From NCBI GenBank assembly GCA_018136815.1, contig CM030937.1, positions 5,474,632 through 5,538,631 of the forward strand: a stretch of 64,000 bases of DNA, given 5' to 3'. Position 1 is the stretch's first letter, and each line of letters opens with the position of its first letter. This DNA comes from Isochrysis galbana (taxonomy: Eukaryota > Haptophyta > Isochrysidales > Isochrysidaceae). The notes beneath the pieces are model-generated. The model worked only from the letters and a program-made list of their open reading frames with translations, was not told the DNA's origin and made no database searches. Made by a program: the position numbers and the translations under genes. Below are positions 50,179-62,115 of this stretch, piece by piece.

Positions 50179-51025
50179 ATGTCGCTGTGCCTCGTCTCTG
50201 CTGCCCTCTCCTTCTCCGCCCCGCTCGCGCCGGCGGTGGCGCCGCGCGGCGCGGTGCGCATGCAGGAAGCCGAGGCCACTCCTGAGGCGCCGCCCCCGCC
50301 CCCCGCCTTCTCCGTCAAGGACTTGCCTGGCATCACTGCGCCGTTCGGCTACTTTGACCCGGTTGGCTTCTCCGAGGGAGCCTCTGAGGGCAAGATCAAG
50401 TTCTACCGCGGTGAGTCGCTGTTTCTGAACGCGTCCCTGCCATACATTCAGCCCACTCCGCATCGGCCGCTCGGCCATGACCTGCGACTCGTGTCTGGGA
50501 GATTGCTCCTGAAAGTTCCTGCTTCTGGCAGTGCCTCAGCGTGCTGTGCCCTTGGGTCTGAGTGCTTGCCTGCCTGGACAATGCATGCATATCTGAGCTG
50601 TTACCCAACCGTGAATTGCAGAGGTCGAGGTGAAGCATGGCCGCGTTGCGATGCTGGCCGCCCTCGGCTTCCCTGTCGCTGAGCAGTTCCACCCGCTCTT
50701 CGGTGGATCTATCGACGTGCCGTCCTACATTGCGTTCCAGGAGACGCCGCTGCAGACCTTCTGGCCCGCGGTCGTTCTAGCCATCTCTGTGATGGAGGTC
50801 TTCTCCGTCTTTTCTTTCAACTCCCCGTTTGGTGGTGAGCCCTGGTCCATTCGCTCGGACTACGAGAGCGGCGACCTTGGCTTCGACCCTCTTGGCTTGA
50901 AGCCATCTTCGGCAGCCGAGTACAAGGAGATGGCGACCAAGGAGATCAACAATGGCCGACTCGCCATGATCGCCATTGCGGGCATGGTTGGCCAGGAGCT
51001 CGCCACTGGCAACAAGCTCTTCTAA
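50179..51025 (+). CDS. Fucoxanthin chlorophyll a/c light-harvesting protein (Lhcf type), two exons
   Basis: A thylakoid antenna protein that binds chlorophyll a/c and fucoxanthin. Exons 50179-50410 and 50622-51025; the 211-bp intron is GTGAGT to TTGCAG, phase 1. The joined product is 211 residues. Helix 1 carries EVKHGRVAMLAALG and helix 3 carries EINNGRLAMIAIAGMVGQEL, the paired chlorophyll-binding Glu/Arg motifs of the LHC family. The middle helix spans FWPAVVLAISVMEVFSVF. The leader MSLCLVSAALSFSAPLAPAV has a signal peptide then a transit peptide, as needed for a four-membrane plastid. The mature start KDLPGITAPFGYFDPVGF is typical of FCPs. The size and short N-terminus fit haptophyte Lhcf proteins. 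A triplicated unit lies directly upstream. Confidence 0.93.
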
Positions 51026-51485
51026 TCTAAACAAGTCGTCCGATCATCTAGAAAGCCGCGCATGCCACGCACGTGGCTTGCGTAGTGCCAGTGCATCTAG
51101 TGTTGGCTTTTTCGTTTTCTCAAGCATGCACGTTGCGTTGAGAATGACCGCCCTCGGAGAATGGGAGCAAACATGTCTCAGTTCATTATTTTCTGCCGTA
51201 TGTCTAGTCCCAATTCCGAATACTAGCGTTGAGTCTAGACGGGCGGAAGCGGTGGTCAGCTAGCAAGTTCGTTCTATGCATGCATGATTTCGTGAATCTC
51301 TTCCACTCATCACTCATGTGCAAAGGTCATTCATGGGTTATATCGCGCGATTCCCCTCTCCTTAAGTTTTCTGCTCGCTATCCGTCGCCGTGCGCAGTCG
51401 CTCTGCCTTGTCATTGTCACTTTCACTTTGTGGACGTGGAAGTCGTTTCTGTTTCGAGTGATGGCGACGCAGAGTTTGTGATCTA
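51026..51485. other. 3' flank of the light-harvesting gene
   Basis: No coding structure. It holds the untranslated end and intergenic sequence. Confidence 0.35.
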
Positions 51486-51495
51486 ACAGTAGACT

Positions 51496-51636
51496 GGTGT
51501 TAGACAAGCATGTTCTAACACCAAAATTGGCAAGTGTTAGACAAAGTCTAACACTTGTCTTAGGAGGTGTTAGACACCCTCCGAACTGCAAAAGTCTAAC
51601 AGTGTCTATCTAACACCCCCCTCAAGGGGGTGTTAG
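51496..51636. other. Cluster of four hairpins sharing GTGTTAGA/TCTAACAC
   Basis: 51496-51522 (9-bp arms), 51531-51557 (12-bp arms, CAAGTGTTAGAC/GTCTAACACTTG), 51563-51582 (weaker) and 51610-51636 (11-bp arms, CTAACACCCCC/GGGGGTGTTAG). All use the same core. They are followed by a GC-alternating run at 51651-51673 that could adopt Z-DNA. Confidence 0.85.
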
Positions 51637-51858
51637 TCAAGCGCGCCGTTATGCGCGCGCGCGCGGCGCGCGCCGCCAGGTGCAAGTGTGTGGCTACGTA
51701 CGGCGGCACCAACGACCGCCAATGCGCCAACGCGCAACATGCGTACTCACGTACTCACTAGCTTGCTAAATAGAAGCTAGGAGCCTAGGAGCATCATTAT
51801 TTATTGTTATTGTCAATTAGCACGTTAGCACATTTTGCAAATGCTCCACTGCTCTCTA

Positions 51859-52085
<227 letters not shown>

Positions 52086-52092
52086 CTGCTCT

Positions 52093-52330
52093 CAACTAAG
52101 TTTATACCTAGTTCGCCCATGGGGGGGCACGAGCCCCCCTCTCTCTCCACTCCTCCCCTGCCATGGGGGAGGAACCACCCACTCTCCTGGCACGCCTGAT
52201 GGCTTGCCAGGAGCACACTGCCCTGCTGACCCATTCCTCCCCCCACAGCCCCACAGGCCCGCCTGACTCGCCCGCCCTGGCCCGTCGTGGCCTGCCCATC
52301 CCTCTGACCAGCCCCTCCTCCCCCTGGGCC
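52093..52330 (+). repeat. 5' part of a retroposon copy
   Basis: It starts CAACTAAGTTTATACCTAG, with the G7/C6 hairpin and CTGATGGCTTGCCAGGAG, but diverges after about 240 bp; no 3' end. It directly abuts the (CT)n tract. Confidence 0.7.
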
Positions 52331-52432
52331 CCCCTGATCAAGACCCCCCAGCCAGCTCCAGTCGACTGGCAGGGGCTCGAGAGCCCCCTCCGGCCGAACC
52401 CTCACTCGCCCGCCCATCCTTGTTTGTGCAGA

Positions 52433-52779
52433 AACGCGAGACTGCCCTGCACAGGGCGGCAGACAACGGGCACACCGCCGCTGTTGCGCTACTCCTCGAC
52501 AGGGGGGCGAACATCGATGCCACAAAAAGAGTAGCGCGCGCCCTGCGCCCTTCTCTTGCAGCACGCCCAACCCTTCCTGGGCCGCCCTCCCCTCGCACGC
52601 GCCTCCCTCTCTCCTTCCCCTCGTGCCGCACCTTGGGCTCCCTCCTTCGCTCTCCTTCATGGCACGGCTCTTCGGACGATGATGAGCTCGACGAGCCTGT
52701 TTCCGATCCAGGCACCATATCACCGACACCTTCACTTCCCGCGCGCGCCCCCACTCAGATAGCAGCCGGCCGTGTGTGA
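52433..52779 (+). CDS. Ankyrin-repeat exon of an unidentified gene
   Basis: After an acceptor-like TTGTTTGTGCAG the frame reads RETALHRAADNGHTAAVALL then LDRGANIDATK, one textbook 33-residue ankyrin repeat. What follows (Arg/Pro/Leu-rich, then SSDDDELDEPVSDPG) is less protein-like and may include an intron. Ankyrin repeats mediate protein-protein contacts. No start or neighbouring repeats were found, so it is either one exon of a larger gene or a captured fragment. Confidence 0.5.
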
Positions 52780-53220
52780 CGCCATGAACTACGCTGACGT
52801 CACCCGGCCGAACGGGCCGGAGTGCCCAACTTTCGAACGCGAGCGGGCGCGCTGCCGGCGCTTTCTCGGCCATCCACTGAGATAGAATGCCCCGCCAGGC
52901 ACCATATCCATATCCAAAGGTGCCGCCCTAGCAGCAACGCCAATCGCCGCCGCCGGGTCGGGATCGGGATGGTCGGGGTGGGGCCTCTGGTAGCCAGGGT
53001 AGCCGCGTGCGTGTGCTGTGATGTGCTGTGGGTGGGCTGCGCGGGCAATGATGCCAGAGGGTCAGGGGGTGGTCGGACTGTCGGCAGCCCGACACGGCGC
53101 TGCATCGGGCGGGAATCGAATGCCGAATGTAGCTTAGATATAAGATATAAAGGAACCGATACCTCCGCGGGCGCGACCGCCAATTCTTTACGGGTAGAGC
53201 GTGAGCGCGCGTGACAGAGG
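52780..53220. other. Intergenic, no gene recognised
   Basis: Nothing supported. Confidence 0.3.
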
Positions 53221-53371
53221 GGGAGAGAGGGGGGGCGGATCGCACCATTTCTTGGCGAATATTTTCGTAGCGTCAGGTAGCCCCCCCGGGAGGTTTTTAT
53301 TGGGCATCGCGCCACGGTCAAAAAATGCAGCCCAACCCTGACTAGTCGTTAAAAGCCCCTGTGTGACCGCC
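53221..53371 (+). repeat. Dispersed repeat ending TGACCGCC, copy 3 (most complete)
   Basis: Contains CGGATCGCACCATTTCTTGG, GGAGGTTTTTATTGGGCATC, GCGCCACGGTCAAAAAATGC and a TGTGTGACCGCC end. Matches 8471-8626 along its length. Confidence 0.65.
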
Positions 53372-53652
53372 TTATCAATTATCAACCCCAAAAGCCAAAA
53401 GACAAAAGAGCATTGGCATTGGCTCAAAACCACCGTAAGCTTACGGGCTGACAGCCCAACTAGAGGTGTCTTGGTCTTGGTCGGCCGGCGCGACAAAGGG
53501 GAGGAATCTGCGTCTGTCTCCTCTCGCCTCCCCTCTCTCCTGGGCTTCCCCTCTCTCCCCTTTCCCCCCGCCCTTCCCACTTTTATACTGCTAGAATCTG
53601 CGAGGCACGCCCAGACGCCTTCTCTCGAGATTTCGAGATACACACAGGCCGC

Positions 53653-53655
<3 letters not shown>
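53372..53655. other. Intergenic, no gene recognised
   Basis: Nothing supported. Confidence 0.3.
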
Positions 53656-53691
<36 letters not shown>

Positions 53692-53711
53692 TCTCTCTCT
53701 CTCTCTTCCTC

Positions 53712-53761
<50 letters not shown>

Positions 53762-53775
53762 TCTCTCCCTCCCTC

Positions 53776-53806
<31 letters not shown>

Positions 53807-53960
53807 CCCTCCCTCCCTCCCTCCCTCCCTCCCTCCCTCTCTCTCTCCCCCCCCCCCCCCCCCCCTCTCCCCCCCCCCTTCCTCTCCCTCCCTCTCTCTC
53901 CCTCTCTCTCTCTCCCTCTCTCTCTTCCCCCCCCCCCCCCCCCTTCTCTCTCTCTCTCTC
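53656..53960. repeat. CT/CCCT microsatellite with two C runs
   Basis: A (CT)n tract interrupted by CCCT, plus C runs near 53849-53865 and 53929-53943. Shadow frames on both strands are not genes. Confidence 0.95.
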
Positions 53961-55189
53961 GCCTCCTCGGTGCGTCTCTTTCCCTCTCCTCCTGTCGCTC
54001 TGCCTCTTTCCTCCGTCCTTCATCTTCTTCTTCTCTGCCTTTCCCCCTCCCGCCCAGGAGGCAGCTTTCTTCCGCACACCCCACTACAATACTCTCTCTC
54101 TCCTCTCTCAGATGGACGAGAGATTCAGATCCGTCTGAGATTTGCGGGGGCAAAGAATTCAATAGACTCTCTTCTCACAACGGGGAAGAGAGGCGGTTAC
54201 AACCTTCAAGTCGTAAGACAGCCAAGACTTAGTTTACTACTCCCATAGAGAGAGAGAGGGAGGAGCTCGCTCATTGCCTCGAGACGAGAGGAGAGGAGGG
54301 AAGGAGGAGGGAAGAAGAGACCGAAAACCTATGCATAGAATAGAGAGAGGAGCTCGCTCGTTGCCTCGAGACGAGAGAAGAGGAGGGAGAGAGAGAGAGA
54401 GAGGGAGAGGGAGAGGGGGGGGAGGTCCGTTTTGTTTTTCTCGAAGCCACCAGACGCCTTTCCTTCCCCCGGAGGAAGAGAGAGAGCAGGAGAGAGATCC
54501 AGATACATGAGAAGAAAGCCTTTCTCTCGCGCTCCCCCCCCGTCTCTCTTCCCCTCCTCTCTCTCCTCAAATATATCTAAATCTCCCTCCTCTTCCACCC
54601 CTCTCTGTCCTCCCCCCCCACCTCTCTTCCTCTCTTGGTTTTTGACACAGCCTCGCCTTCTCCATCTCCCCCCCCATCTTCTCTTCTTCAAACCTCTCTC
54701 TTTCCCTAAGATTCGCAAGCCACCCCCTCTCGCGCGCTCCGCCTCTTTCTTCTGCTTCTCTCCTATTCCTTAACCGGTACTCACGTGAGAGTCCGGCTTG
54801 GGACGCCTCCCCTCCCTTCAACCCGCGACCCTCACTCTCCTGCGATAAACTCTCCTATCCTGTCCCTTTCTTCTTCTCCCTCCGCATCGGCTTCCACTCT
54901 CCCCCCGTCGCTCCTCCCTCCCTCTCTCTCTCTCCCCCCTAGCGAGAACAAGCCGGACCGCCGCCTCGCAACTCCCCTTCCCTCCGACCCACCCACCCCT
55001 CTCTCTCGGCCCCTCCACCCTTCCCCTCCTCCGCTCACACCTCTTCCGCCTCCTCTTCCGCGTCCCTCTCCTCCCTCCACACCCTCCTCTCCCTCCCGCT
55101 CCCCCACCCCCCCCTCCCGCCCCTCCCGCCCCTCTCACCCTCCCTCTCCTCTCCCTCTCCCTCTCCTTCTCTCCCTCTCTCCCCTCGCC
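53961..55189. promoter_or_regulatory. CT-rich region upstream of the DnaJ gene
   Basis: It includes two copies of an AGGAGCTCGCTC plus TTGCCTCGAGACGAGAG block (about 54261-54300 and 54350-54383). The frame of the DnaJ gene is open through the CT-rich part from 54785, but that stretch is Pro/Ser shadow. Confidence 0.4.
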
Positions 55190-56020
55190 ATGTCTGACAA
55201 GCCCGATTACTACGAGCTGCTCGGTCTGGCTCGTAGCTGCTCCGAGCAGGAAGTGAAGAAGGCGTATCGCAAGCTCGCCATCACCTTCCACCCCGACAAG
55301 AACCCGGGCGACCAGAGCGCAGAGGCCATGTTCAAGCTGGTCGCTGAGGCGTATGAGGTGCTTTCCGATCCACAGAAGCGGCAGCTCTATGATGCCTACG
55401 GACATGAAGGTCTCGACGGGGCAGGGAGCGCACCGCGCGCGAGCCGCGGCTCCCGCGATGCGGAGAGCATCTTCAGAGACTTCTTTGGTGGCAACGATCC
55501 CTTCGCAGACTTCTTCCAGGACGACCTGCGCTTTGGCGGCGGGATGGGGCACCCGTTCGGCAGCCGCGGGATGGGCGCCATGCCAAGCATGATGGACATG
55601 ATGTTTGGCGGTCGTAATAGCGGCTTCGGCGTTGGCGGTGGCGGGTTTTCCTCGTGCACCTCCTCATCCTTCGGGGGCCTCGGCGGCGGCGGATGCTCCC
55701 GCAGCACAACCACGACAACGACCATTGAGAACGGCGTGAGAGTCACACGCCGAGAAACACGTGTCACCGGTGCGCTGCAGGCCGGCGCATCGCGCTGCTG
55801 CACCTCTCATCGTGCTCACAATCCCGGCCCACGCTGCCCTTCATGCGCGTCAGGTGCCGACGGCAACTCCACTGTGACCGTCGATGAGGAGCGGACCGAC
55901 GCGAGCGGAAACACCACTCGGACCAACAAGACACTCACAGGCGACCAGGCGCGACAGCTTGGGCATAGCCGCCCGGCAACCCTCGGCTATGGCGGGGGCT
56001 TCGCTAGCTTCGGCTTTTGA
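55190..56020 (+). CDS. DnaJ/Hsp40 co-chaperone, class B, with a probable 84-bp intron
   Basis: Stimulates Hsp70 ATPase and delivers clients. Residues 1-70 are a J domain: [20 protein letters not shown], the HPD tripeptide in [10 protein letters not shown] and [12 protein letters not shown] Gly/Phe-rich region follows ([28 protein letters not shown]), then a Ser/Thr-rich part ([20 protein letters not shown]) as in DNAJB6-like proteins. There is no zinc-finger domain. Codons 194-221 ([20 protein letters not shown]) look like an in-frame intron, 55770-55853: GTGCGC to GCGTCAG, 84 bp, no stop. Removing it joins [19 protein letters not shown]. The product is 248 residues spliced, 276 unspliced. 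No targeting leader, so cytosolic or nuclear. Confidence 0.88.
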   Translation: MSDKPDYYELLGLARSCSEQEVKKAYRKLAITFHPDKNPGDQSAEAMFKLVAEAYEVLSDPQKRQLYDAYGHEGLDGAGSAPRASRGSRDAESIFRDFFGGNDPFADFFQDDLRFGGGMGHPFGSRGMGAMPSMMDMMFGGRNSGFGVGGGGFSSCTSSSFGGLGGGGCSRSTTTTTTIENGVRVTRRETRVTGALQAGASRCCTSHRAHNPGPRCPSCASGADGNSTVTVDEERTDASGNTTRTNKTLTGDQARQLGHSRPATLGYGGGFASFGF

Positions 56021-56298
56021 GCCCATTCCCGACACCTCGCGACCGTGCCCTCAGTATGCCGCGTGCGGGGCGCTCCATCTGTAGGTGAGGGTAACAGTGT
56101 TAGGCTCTAGGCCAGGAGATATTTTATTAGGTTGTTCAGTCTTGCTGCACGTGGCGATGTGAGACGGGTTTGGATGTGCCCCGTGCCGGCGTCTGTAGGA
56201 GAGGGGAGTGGGCGGTATCCGCACCTGCTGCCTGGGGCCCTTATTCCGCCTTCGGCGTTCGTGTGTGTGGGGCTCGGTATGGAAGTGTTGAGTTACGT
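56021..56298. other. 3' flank of the DnaJ gene
   Basis: Nothing recognised. Confidence 0.3.
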
Positions 56299-57179
56299 TC
56301 AAGGCTGTGACTGAATGCGCGGGTTGTGGGTCGTGTTCAATGTGGCACACGAACTCAGTTTTATGTTGAAAACGAAAACGAGCGCGACTGGCGGCTGGAT
56401 TGGTTTTGTGAAGTGCGCCCAAGTGGCAAGCGCGGTGTGAGTATCCATGGCGTTGCTAGCGTCCCTCTGGCGCTTACGTTGTTCCGCTTTCGCCTTGTCC
56501 TGCTCGCAGGTACATTGGCGAAAGCTGACTTGATTCTTGCGACGGAATGATATAGCCCACGGCTTATCATATCCCTTGCATCCCCCGGGGGTGCCATGAA
56601 TGGCTATTTCTCCCTCAGGGGTCACGCATTCGACCGAAGAACGGACCGCGTAGTCCAAGTTGAAATTTTCCCCGTCGTCAAGGGTCACGTGGAAGTTGCG
56701 AGGGAAGCGGTGTCCCAAGGCGGTAGTGTCCGTATAGATAGACGTAGAAGTGCCATATCGGGCGTTTGCCCGACTCCGACTCAACTTTCGTAATCCCTTC
56801 TATGGTGGTTTTGGCGCGTTGTTGGTTGCCCCGTGCAATACGTGGAACCGCCTTCACGCTCCAGCGCGCTAGCGAGCGCATGTCGAGTTTTCGTCTTGTA
56901 GGCTTTTACCGGGTCAAAGATGCGAAACACTATGTAGGTTGCCACCTCCTTCAGGGAGGACCGGATGGCGCTAGACTTGCGTGGGGCCGAGTCGGCAAGA
57001 GCGCCGTAAGTGACAGCAAAGTCGTGCGAGACACCCGAAAGGGCAGCTTGAAGTTTGTCGCCGTAGGCGGCTTTGAATTGGTCGTGTGCGTCTTCATCGA
57101 CATAGAAAATCCAAGGACCTTTACCTTTGCGCCCCTTATCCATCCCATCTGGGGTGGCATCCAAGATCCAAGCCCTCAA
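56299..57179 (-). pseudogene. Unidentified, probably broken coding region
   Basis: Protein-like stretches lie in order on the minus strand, in more than one frame: KGPWIFYVDEDAHDQFKAAY, then KESSLKEVATYIVF-like sequence, then a segment with WHFYVYLYGHY and finally NFHVTLDDGENFNLDYAV. No family is recognised, and whether it was a host gene or an element is unknown. Confidence 0.35.
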
Positions 57180-58477
57180 GCTTGGAAAGAAGGTACTTCA
57201 TGTGTCGAGTCGAGCGGAGCCGGAGGGCTCTGAGCCACTCCGTCGCGAGCAGCACCGGCGGCTAGCGCGGCGCTTTGGCCCTCCTCCCCACCGGGAGTCG
57301 GGTGAATGAAATTCTGGACTGGGTCGGGCAACCCCATTTGGGTGTCTGGACGGGGGACGAACGGCGAACGAAGGGCGGTGGGGCGGCGAGGCGCTCCTAG
57401 CGGCCCTAGTGTGTTGGGTTTTAAGAAAAGAACTCTTCCCTCAGGGAGGGAGCCTAGGCTGCTTGAGTGCAGCGACGCAACGCACAACGACGGACAACGG
57501 AGCTGAAAACAACAGGGTACACCGCCTCACGAACACACCGGAATCATTCACCCAAACCAAGCAAATTATCAAGCAACCGCGACCCCATATCACCGATAAC
57601 CCAAACACGTCGCGAGAGACGGAGAGAGAGAGCGAGAGAGAGAGAGAGACTCCGCAGCGACGGCCGGAGCGTGTCTCCGTTGTAACTTCCCACGTAGCGG
57701 AGAGTCCGAAGGGGAGCGTCATGTCGCGCGACCACGGCGATCACTTCGGATATAGATCGCAACGAGATATCTTCACGACCGAATAAATCTTGCCGTTGAG
57801 CGTGAACCTTCTAGGGAAAGATTCCCTTACCTAAGAAGCGAACCTACCTACACTGATCTCCAAGGGGAGATGGCAAATTAAACCTCAAATCTCGAGCGGA
57901 TAGATAGAGCAACCGACTCGCTCGCCAAAACCTTGACCGAGAAGAAAGAAGCAAGGACCTACAAGCCAAGGGTAGCGGACCTAGGGAAGGTGAGAGGAAA
58001 TTTCCGGACGCCAACGCCAACGCCAAACGCGGGAAGGCAACGAAACCCTAACCAGGCCAAGCAGAACCTATGAAGAATAGGCCTGGACGACAACGAAAGT
58101 TAGCAAGTCCCAGCAAGAACTGGAACCCAACAAGAAACAACAAGCCTTACAAGAAGCTAAATAAGCCTCCTGAAGGTACCCCGAAAGCCTGAGACAAGCG
58201 CGCAGCGAGCGACAGGCGACCTGGCTCCTTTGGGTCAAGATTGCCCGAAAGGAGGAAACCTGGAATCTAGACCTGACAAACAAGCTAGAAGGAACGAAAC
58301 GAGAACCCGAATTCTAGGTCGCTAGGGACGAACCCTACCAACCTAGATGTACCTGAGCTTCACCGTGTGGCCGCACGGCGAATGACCTGGAAATAAGAGC
58401 CTGGAAATCGCATCATCTAGGATGAATGCGACATCATGTAGGTTGCGACATCTTTGCTCTTGATGTCCTTCTTGTCT
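57180..58477. other. Unassigned region, possible old long-terminal-repeat piece
   Basis: Mixed sequence; GA patch near 57620-57650. AAGGGGAGATGGCAAATTAA at about 57860 recurs in similar form near 62670 and 62735. This purine-rich tract followed by TG resembles the junction before a 3' long terminal repeat, but no pol domain is present, so the call stays tentative. Confidence 0.25.
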
Positions 58478-58500
58478 TCAGCTAGCTGTGCTAGCTGAAT
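58478..58500. other. Perfect 10-bp-arm hairpin
   Basis: TTCAGCTAGC, loop TGT, GCTAGCTGAA. Function unknown. Confidence 0.7.
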
Positions 58501-59690
58501 GAAGAAGGGGGTGTCGTCCGGTTCCTCCTCCTCATCATGAGGGGGGGAAGCGAATTGTGTGGTGTGAGTCTGGATCGGTTTCGGTTCCGACAGTGGGTCC
58601 GCTCGCTTGCGCGAGGGCGGTGGTGGTTGTTGAGTGGGTGGAGGTGGGGCTTTCTGTGCTTCTTGTGGGAGCTTCCCTTTGGGGCCGGCCGCCTCAGCGT
58701 ACGAGCGTACGACTTCTGTGCTGTGTTGTTGGGAGGGTTGGAAGCCGTAAAGGCTCCAATGATTGATTGTTGAGTCAAGTGCCCGCCCCCGAGGGGTGCA
58801 CTGAAGGTAGGACTTGCCACCATGGGGGTGGCAGCAAGGTTGCCACCCACCATGGGGAGTCCTTGCTGTGGTGGCATGGCGGCAGAGGCGGGCGTCAGGG
58901 CCAGAAGCTGGCTCTGTTGGTCTGCAGGGAACAGGACTCTGCGACTCTGCCTGTTCCCTGCTTGTGTGGCTGCTGGGGAGGCGAGGGCGGGAGGATCATG
59001 TCCACATCGCTGTCGGTCAGGGGGGCAGCCGGTCAGGGGGGCAGCCTGCGAGCGCTTCGGCTCCGGCGGCTTGGGGCGGCCCCGGTGGGGCGTCGTGGCG
59101 GCGGGGGGCTGGGAGGTGGGAGCGGTCGGCGCGCGCTCCATCGCTAAATCTATAACAATAGTTTTTTTTTAGTGGTGGTGGTGGTATGCAGGTTTTATGT
59201 TTTATGGTAGGCGGTATCGTGCCCTACATATACATATAGGTATTAAGTCTCAAATCTTCTCAGATTTTCTCTTTCCTCATCTTTTTCTCTTTTTTGCTGC
59301 AGAGTACAGAGTACGCTGCCAACTCGCAACTCGGTGGCACTTGCACTTGCGGCGGCGCGTGCGGCACCTACACCTACTAGTCGTGCGGAGGGGGGGTGAG
59401 GGGGTGGGGACCCCTGATGGCGGGGGGGAAGGGGGGGGCACGTGGGGGTGTTGAATGCGTGCATGAGAGGCTCTACTCAGCTCAAAGGCCAAGGGCCTGC
59501 GCGCGGAGAAGAGAAGGATAAAAAAAGAAGTTGCATAAGTTAAGAGGGCCTAGGGCGTGCGAGGTGGCAGCGGTGACTGTGACGGGAGGAAACCAATGAA
59601 TCAGGCGGAACGTGTGCTAGAACAACCTCCAGCTACGACTGCAAGCCATCCCTTGTTACCCGGACACAACCTCGCTGTTTGCCAGTGCAT
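58501..59690. other. Unassigned region with a doubtful minus-strand frame
   Basis: The frame 58491-59141 (minus, about 216 codons) is rich in Pro, Ala, Arg and His with no recognised domain. Its first half (MERAPTAPTSQPPAATTPHR) looks low-complexity. From 59380 there are G runs. I do not call a gene with confidence. Confidence 0.25.
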
Positions 59691-60866
59691 CTACCTCTTC
59701 ATTGTGCGCGCCGTGGTACTCGTCGCACCAAGCAACTGGCTGAAGGCTGTGTACAGGAGCCAAAACAAGCCGGAAGCGGGCACCTTGTGCAGTAGCCTGG
59801 GCAAAGCGCCTCGGCTGAAACCAAAAGGGCCCTCGTTTCTCCAAATCTCTGATGCGCACCGCACATAGCTCGCCAATCCGGCGCCGGCCGCATTAGGCGT
59901 TCCAACCATGACCCGCGTCTTGAGCACGTCCATAGGGTTGGTAAGTATCGTGGCGATGGCTCCGGCGGCCATGCCACAGGCAGACGACAGCAGCGCGTCG
60001 GTGCCCTTGCCGGTACCTTTCACCTTTCCCTCCCTAGACGAACTGCCGCCCTGGCCGACGGTCTGTGCAAGCTCTACGCGCGCTGAGCGTATGTCCTCGA
60101 GAGTCCGTGTTAGGCTCTCATAGGTGATAAACATGAACACACCAAAAGGGATGTCGCGCGCGATTTGCGCGAGCCACGCGTCACGTGGGATCCAGGCGGC
60201 CAGGCCGCCGCCGTTGAGCGTGGTAAAGGCGGAGATAAGCGAAGGGTATACCCCGGCCTGAAGCCTCTGCTTGACCACCTCACAGGGCACACGCAGCGTC
60301 GCTGCGATGGTGTTGGCAACAGCCGACGAGAAGGCAATGAGCAGCAGCGGCGGAGCGATGCTGACGCGGGAGAGGAGTAGCGCCTTTGAGGACTGGTAGA
60401 CTGCAAAGTAGGCAGACCTGAAGGGTGGCAGCATGGGTAGAGGAAATGTGTGAGGCTTGTGGCGGTTGCGGGTGGCAGTGACCAGCTCCCTCTGCCATTA
60501 TGGCGCAGCTCACATGGATGGCACGGCGCCAAAGAGTGAGATACCGAGGCCGCGATAGAGGGCGAGAAAGCCGTGCTCGCTGACTAGCTTCGAAGTCACC
60601 GCGCGCAGCCCCACGTGGCTTGGAGAGCCAGCTGCGGCCTGCTGGAGGGTCTTGAGTGTGTCAAATGGCTGGAGGAGCGTCTTGGAGGCCACGACAGCAA
60701 GACCTGACGCGCAGCCGTTCTTGAGCCCCTCGAGCCAGACGGGCGGAGGCGGGCGTGCGGAAGTGACAGCGCCCTCGGGCAGTGGCGGGCGCGTGGAGGC
60801 CACAGCGGCCTCGCTCGGTGAGCAGAGTCCCATGGTACAGAGGACAAGGAGCACACAAATCCTCAT
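59691..60866 (-). CDS. Mitochondrial carrier family protein, SAM-carrier-like, two exons
   Basis: Transports a small metabolite across an organelle envelope. Exons 60514-60866 and 59691-60417; the 96-bp intron is GTGAGC to CCTTCAG, phase 2, and the join reads FGAVPSMSAYFAVYQSS. The product is about 359 residues with three repeats, each with the PxD/ExxK signature: PFDTLKT, PCEVVKQRLQ and PMDVLKTRV. The segments VPCEVVKQRLQ and GFSRGALPRLLHKVPASGLF are closest to S-adenosylmethionine carriers. The leader MRICVLLVLCTMGLCSPSEA is signal-peptide-like, which suggests a plastid rather than mitochondrial envelope. Substrate is inference only. Confidence 0.82.
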
Positions 60867-61035
60867 TGGGGGCGAGAGGAGAGGAGAGGAGAGGAAGGGA
60901 GGGCAGGGGGAGAAGCAAGGGTGGCGCTAGCCGAGGAGGGAGGGGAGGGAGAGCAGGGGGGAGTCACAGGGAAGGAGGGAGGGAGGGAGGCAGGAAAGGA
61001 GAGGGGCGGCACCGCGACGGTGGCCGCGCGGCGGT

Positions 61036-61355
<320 letters not shown>

Positions 61356-61771
61356 GAATGAATAAAGCTCTCTCCCTCTCTCGCTCCCTCCTCTCTCTAA
61401 AAAAAGACTCTACAAGTAGGTAGTAAAAATAATACGCGCGTTCACTTTTTTGGGGGGGGTGAGTATGTAGTTGACGGGTGTTCATTGTCGCGCGCCTTGA
61501 GTTGGGTGTGTTCGCGGCACAGCCGCGAGGTGTTGAGCGCGCCGCGTGTACGCGGCGCGAGGAAAATTGTCAGTGTTTTTCACGGTGTTCACTTTGGGGG
61601 TCAAGGGAGTAGTAGGTAGTTGACTATGTTCAAATGGTCAAAAAGTTTGAGTTGCGTTCGCGTTCGACTATTTTCTATTTTTTGTATCACCTACTTGTAA
61701 AGTACACGTACTCCTAATGAGAAGGGGTGCGGCAGCATGCGTAGAGCGAGTATGTTTAGTGTTAAGTGTTT
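61356..61771. other. Unassigned, includes two perfect GC hairpins
   Basis: Hairpins CGCGGC-ACA-GCCGCG (61513-61527) and CGCGCCGCGT-GT-ACGCGGCGCG (61538-61559) sit 10 bp apart. The rest has no gene. Confidence 0.5.
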
Positions 61772-62115
61772 TCAACTAAGTTTATACTTGGTTGACCCAT
61801 GGGGGGGCACGAGCCCCCCCCTCTCTCCACTCCTCCCCTGCCATGGGGGAGGAACCACCCATCCTCCTGGCATGCCTGATGGCTTGCCAGGAGGCCACTG
61901 CCCTACTGACCCACTCACCTCCCTTCCCCACAGGCTCGCCCCATTCGCCCATCCTGGCCCCTCGTGACCAGCCCATTGCTCCAACCCCCCCTCCCCCCCT
62001 GGTCGACAGGCAGACAAGTGCAGACTGGGGGCCCCAGAGGCTCGGGAGCGCCAGCGAGGGAGAGGCAGGGGAGGCCAGGGCCCAGCCCCAGCCTCCTCTG
62101 CCCCCTGAGCTGGCT
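61772..62115 (+). repeat. 5' part of a retroposon copy, chimeric 3' side
   Basis: It starts CAACTAAGTTTATACTTGG and follows the family closely to CCCCTGAGCTGGC, then switches to sequence (to about 62190) that matches 15669-15740 rather than the family's own 3' half. Confidence 0.75.
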
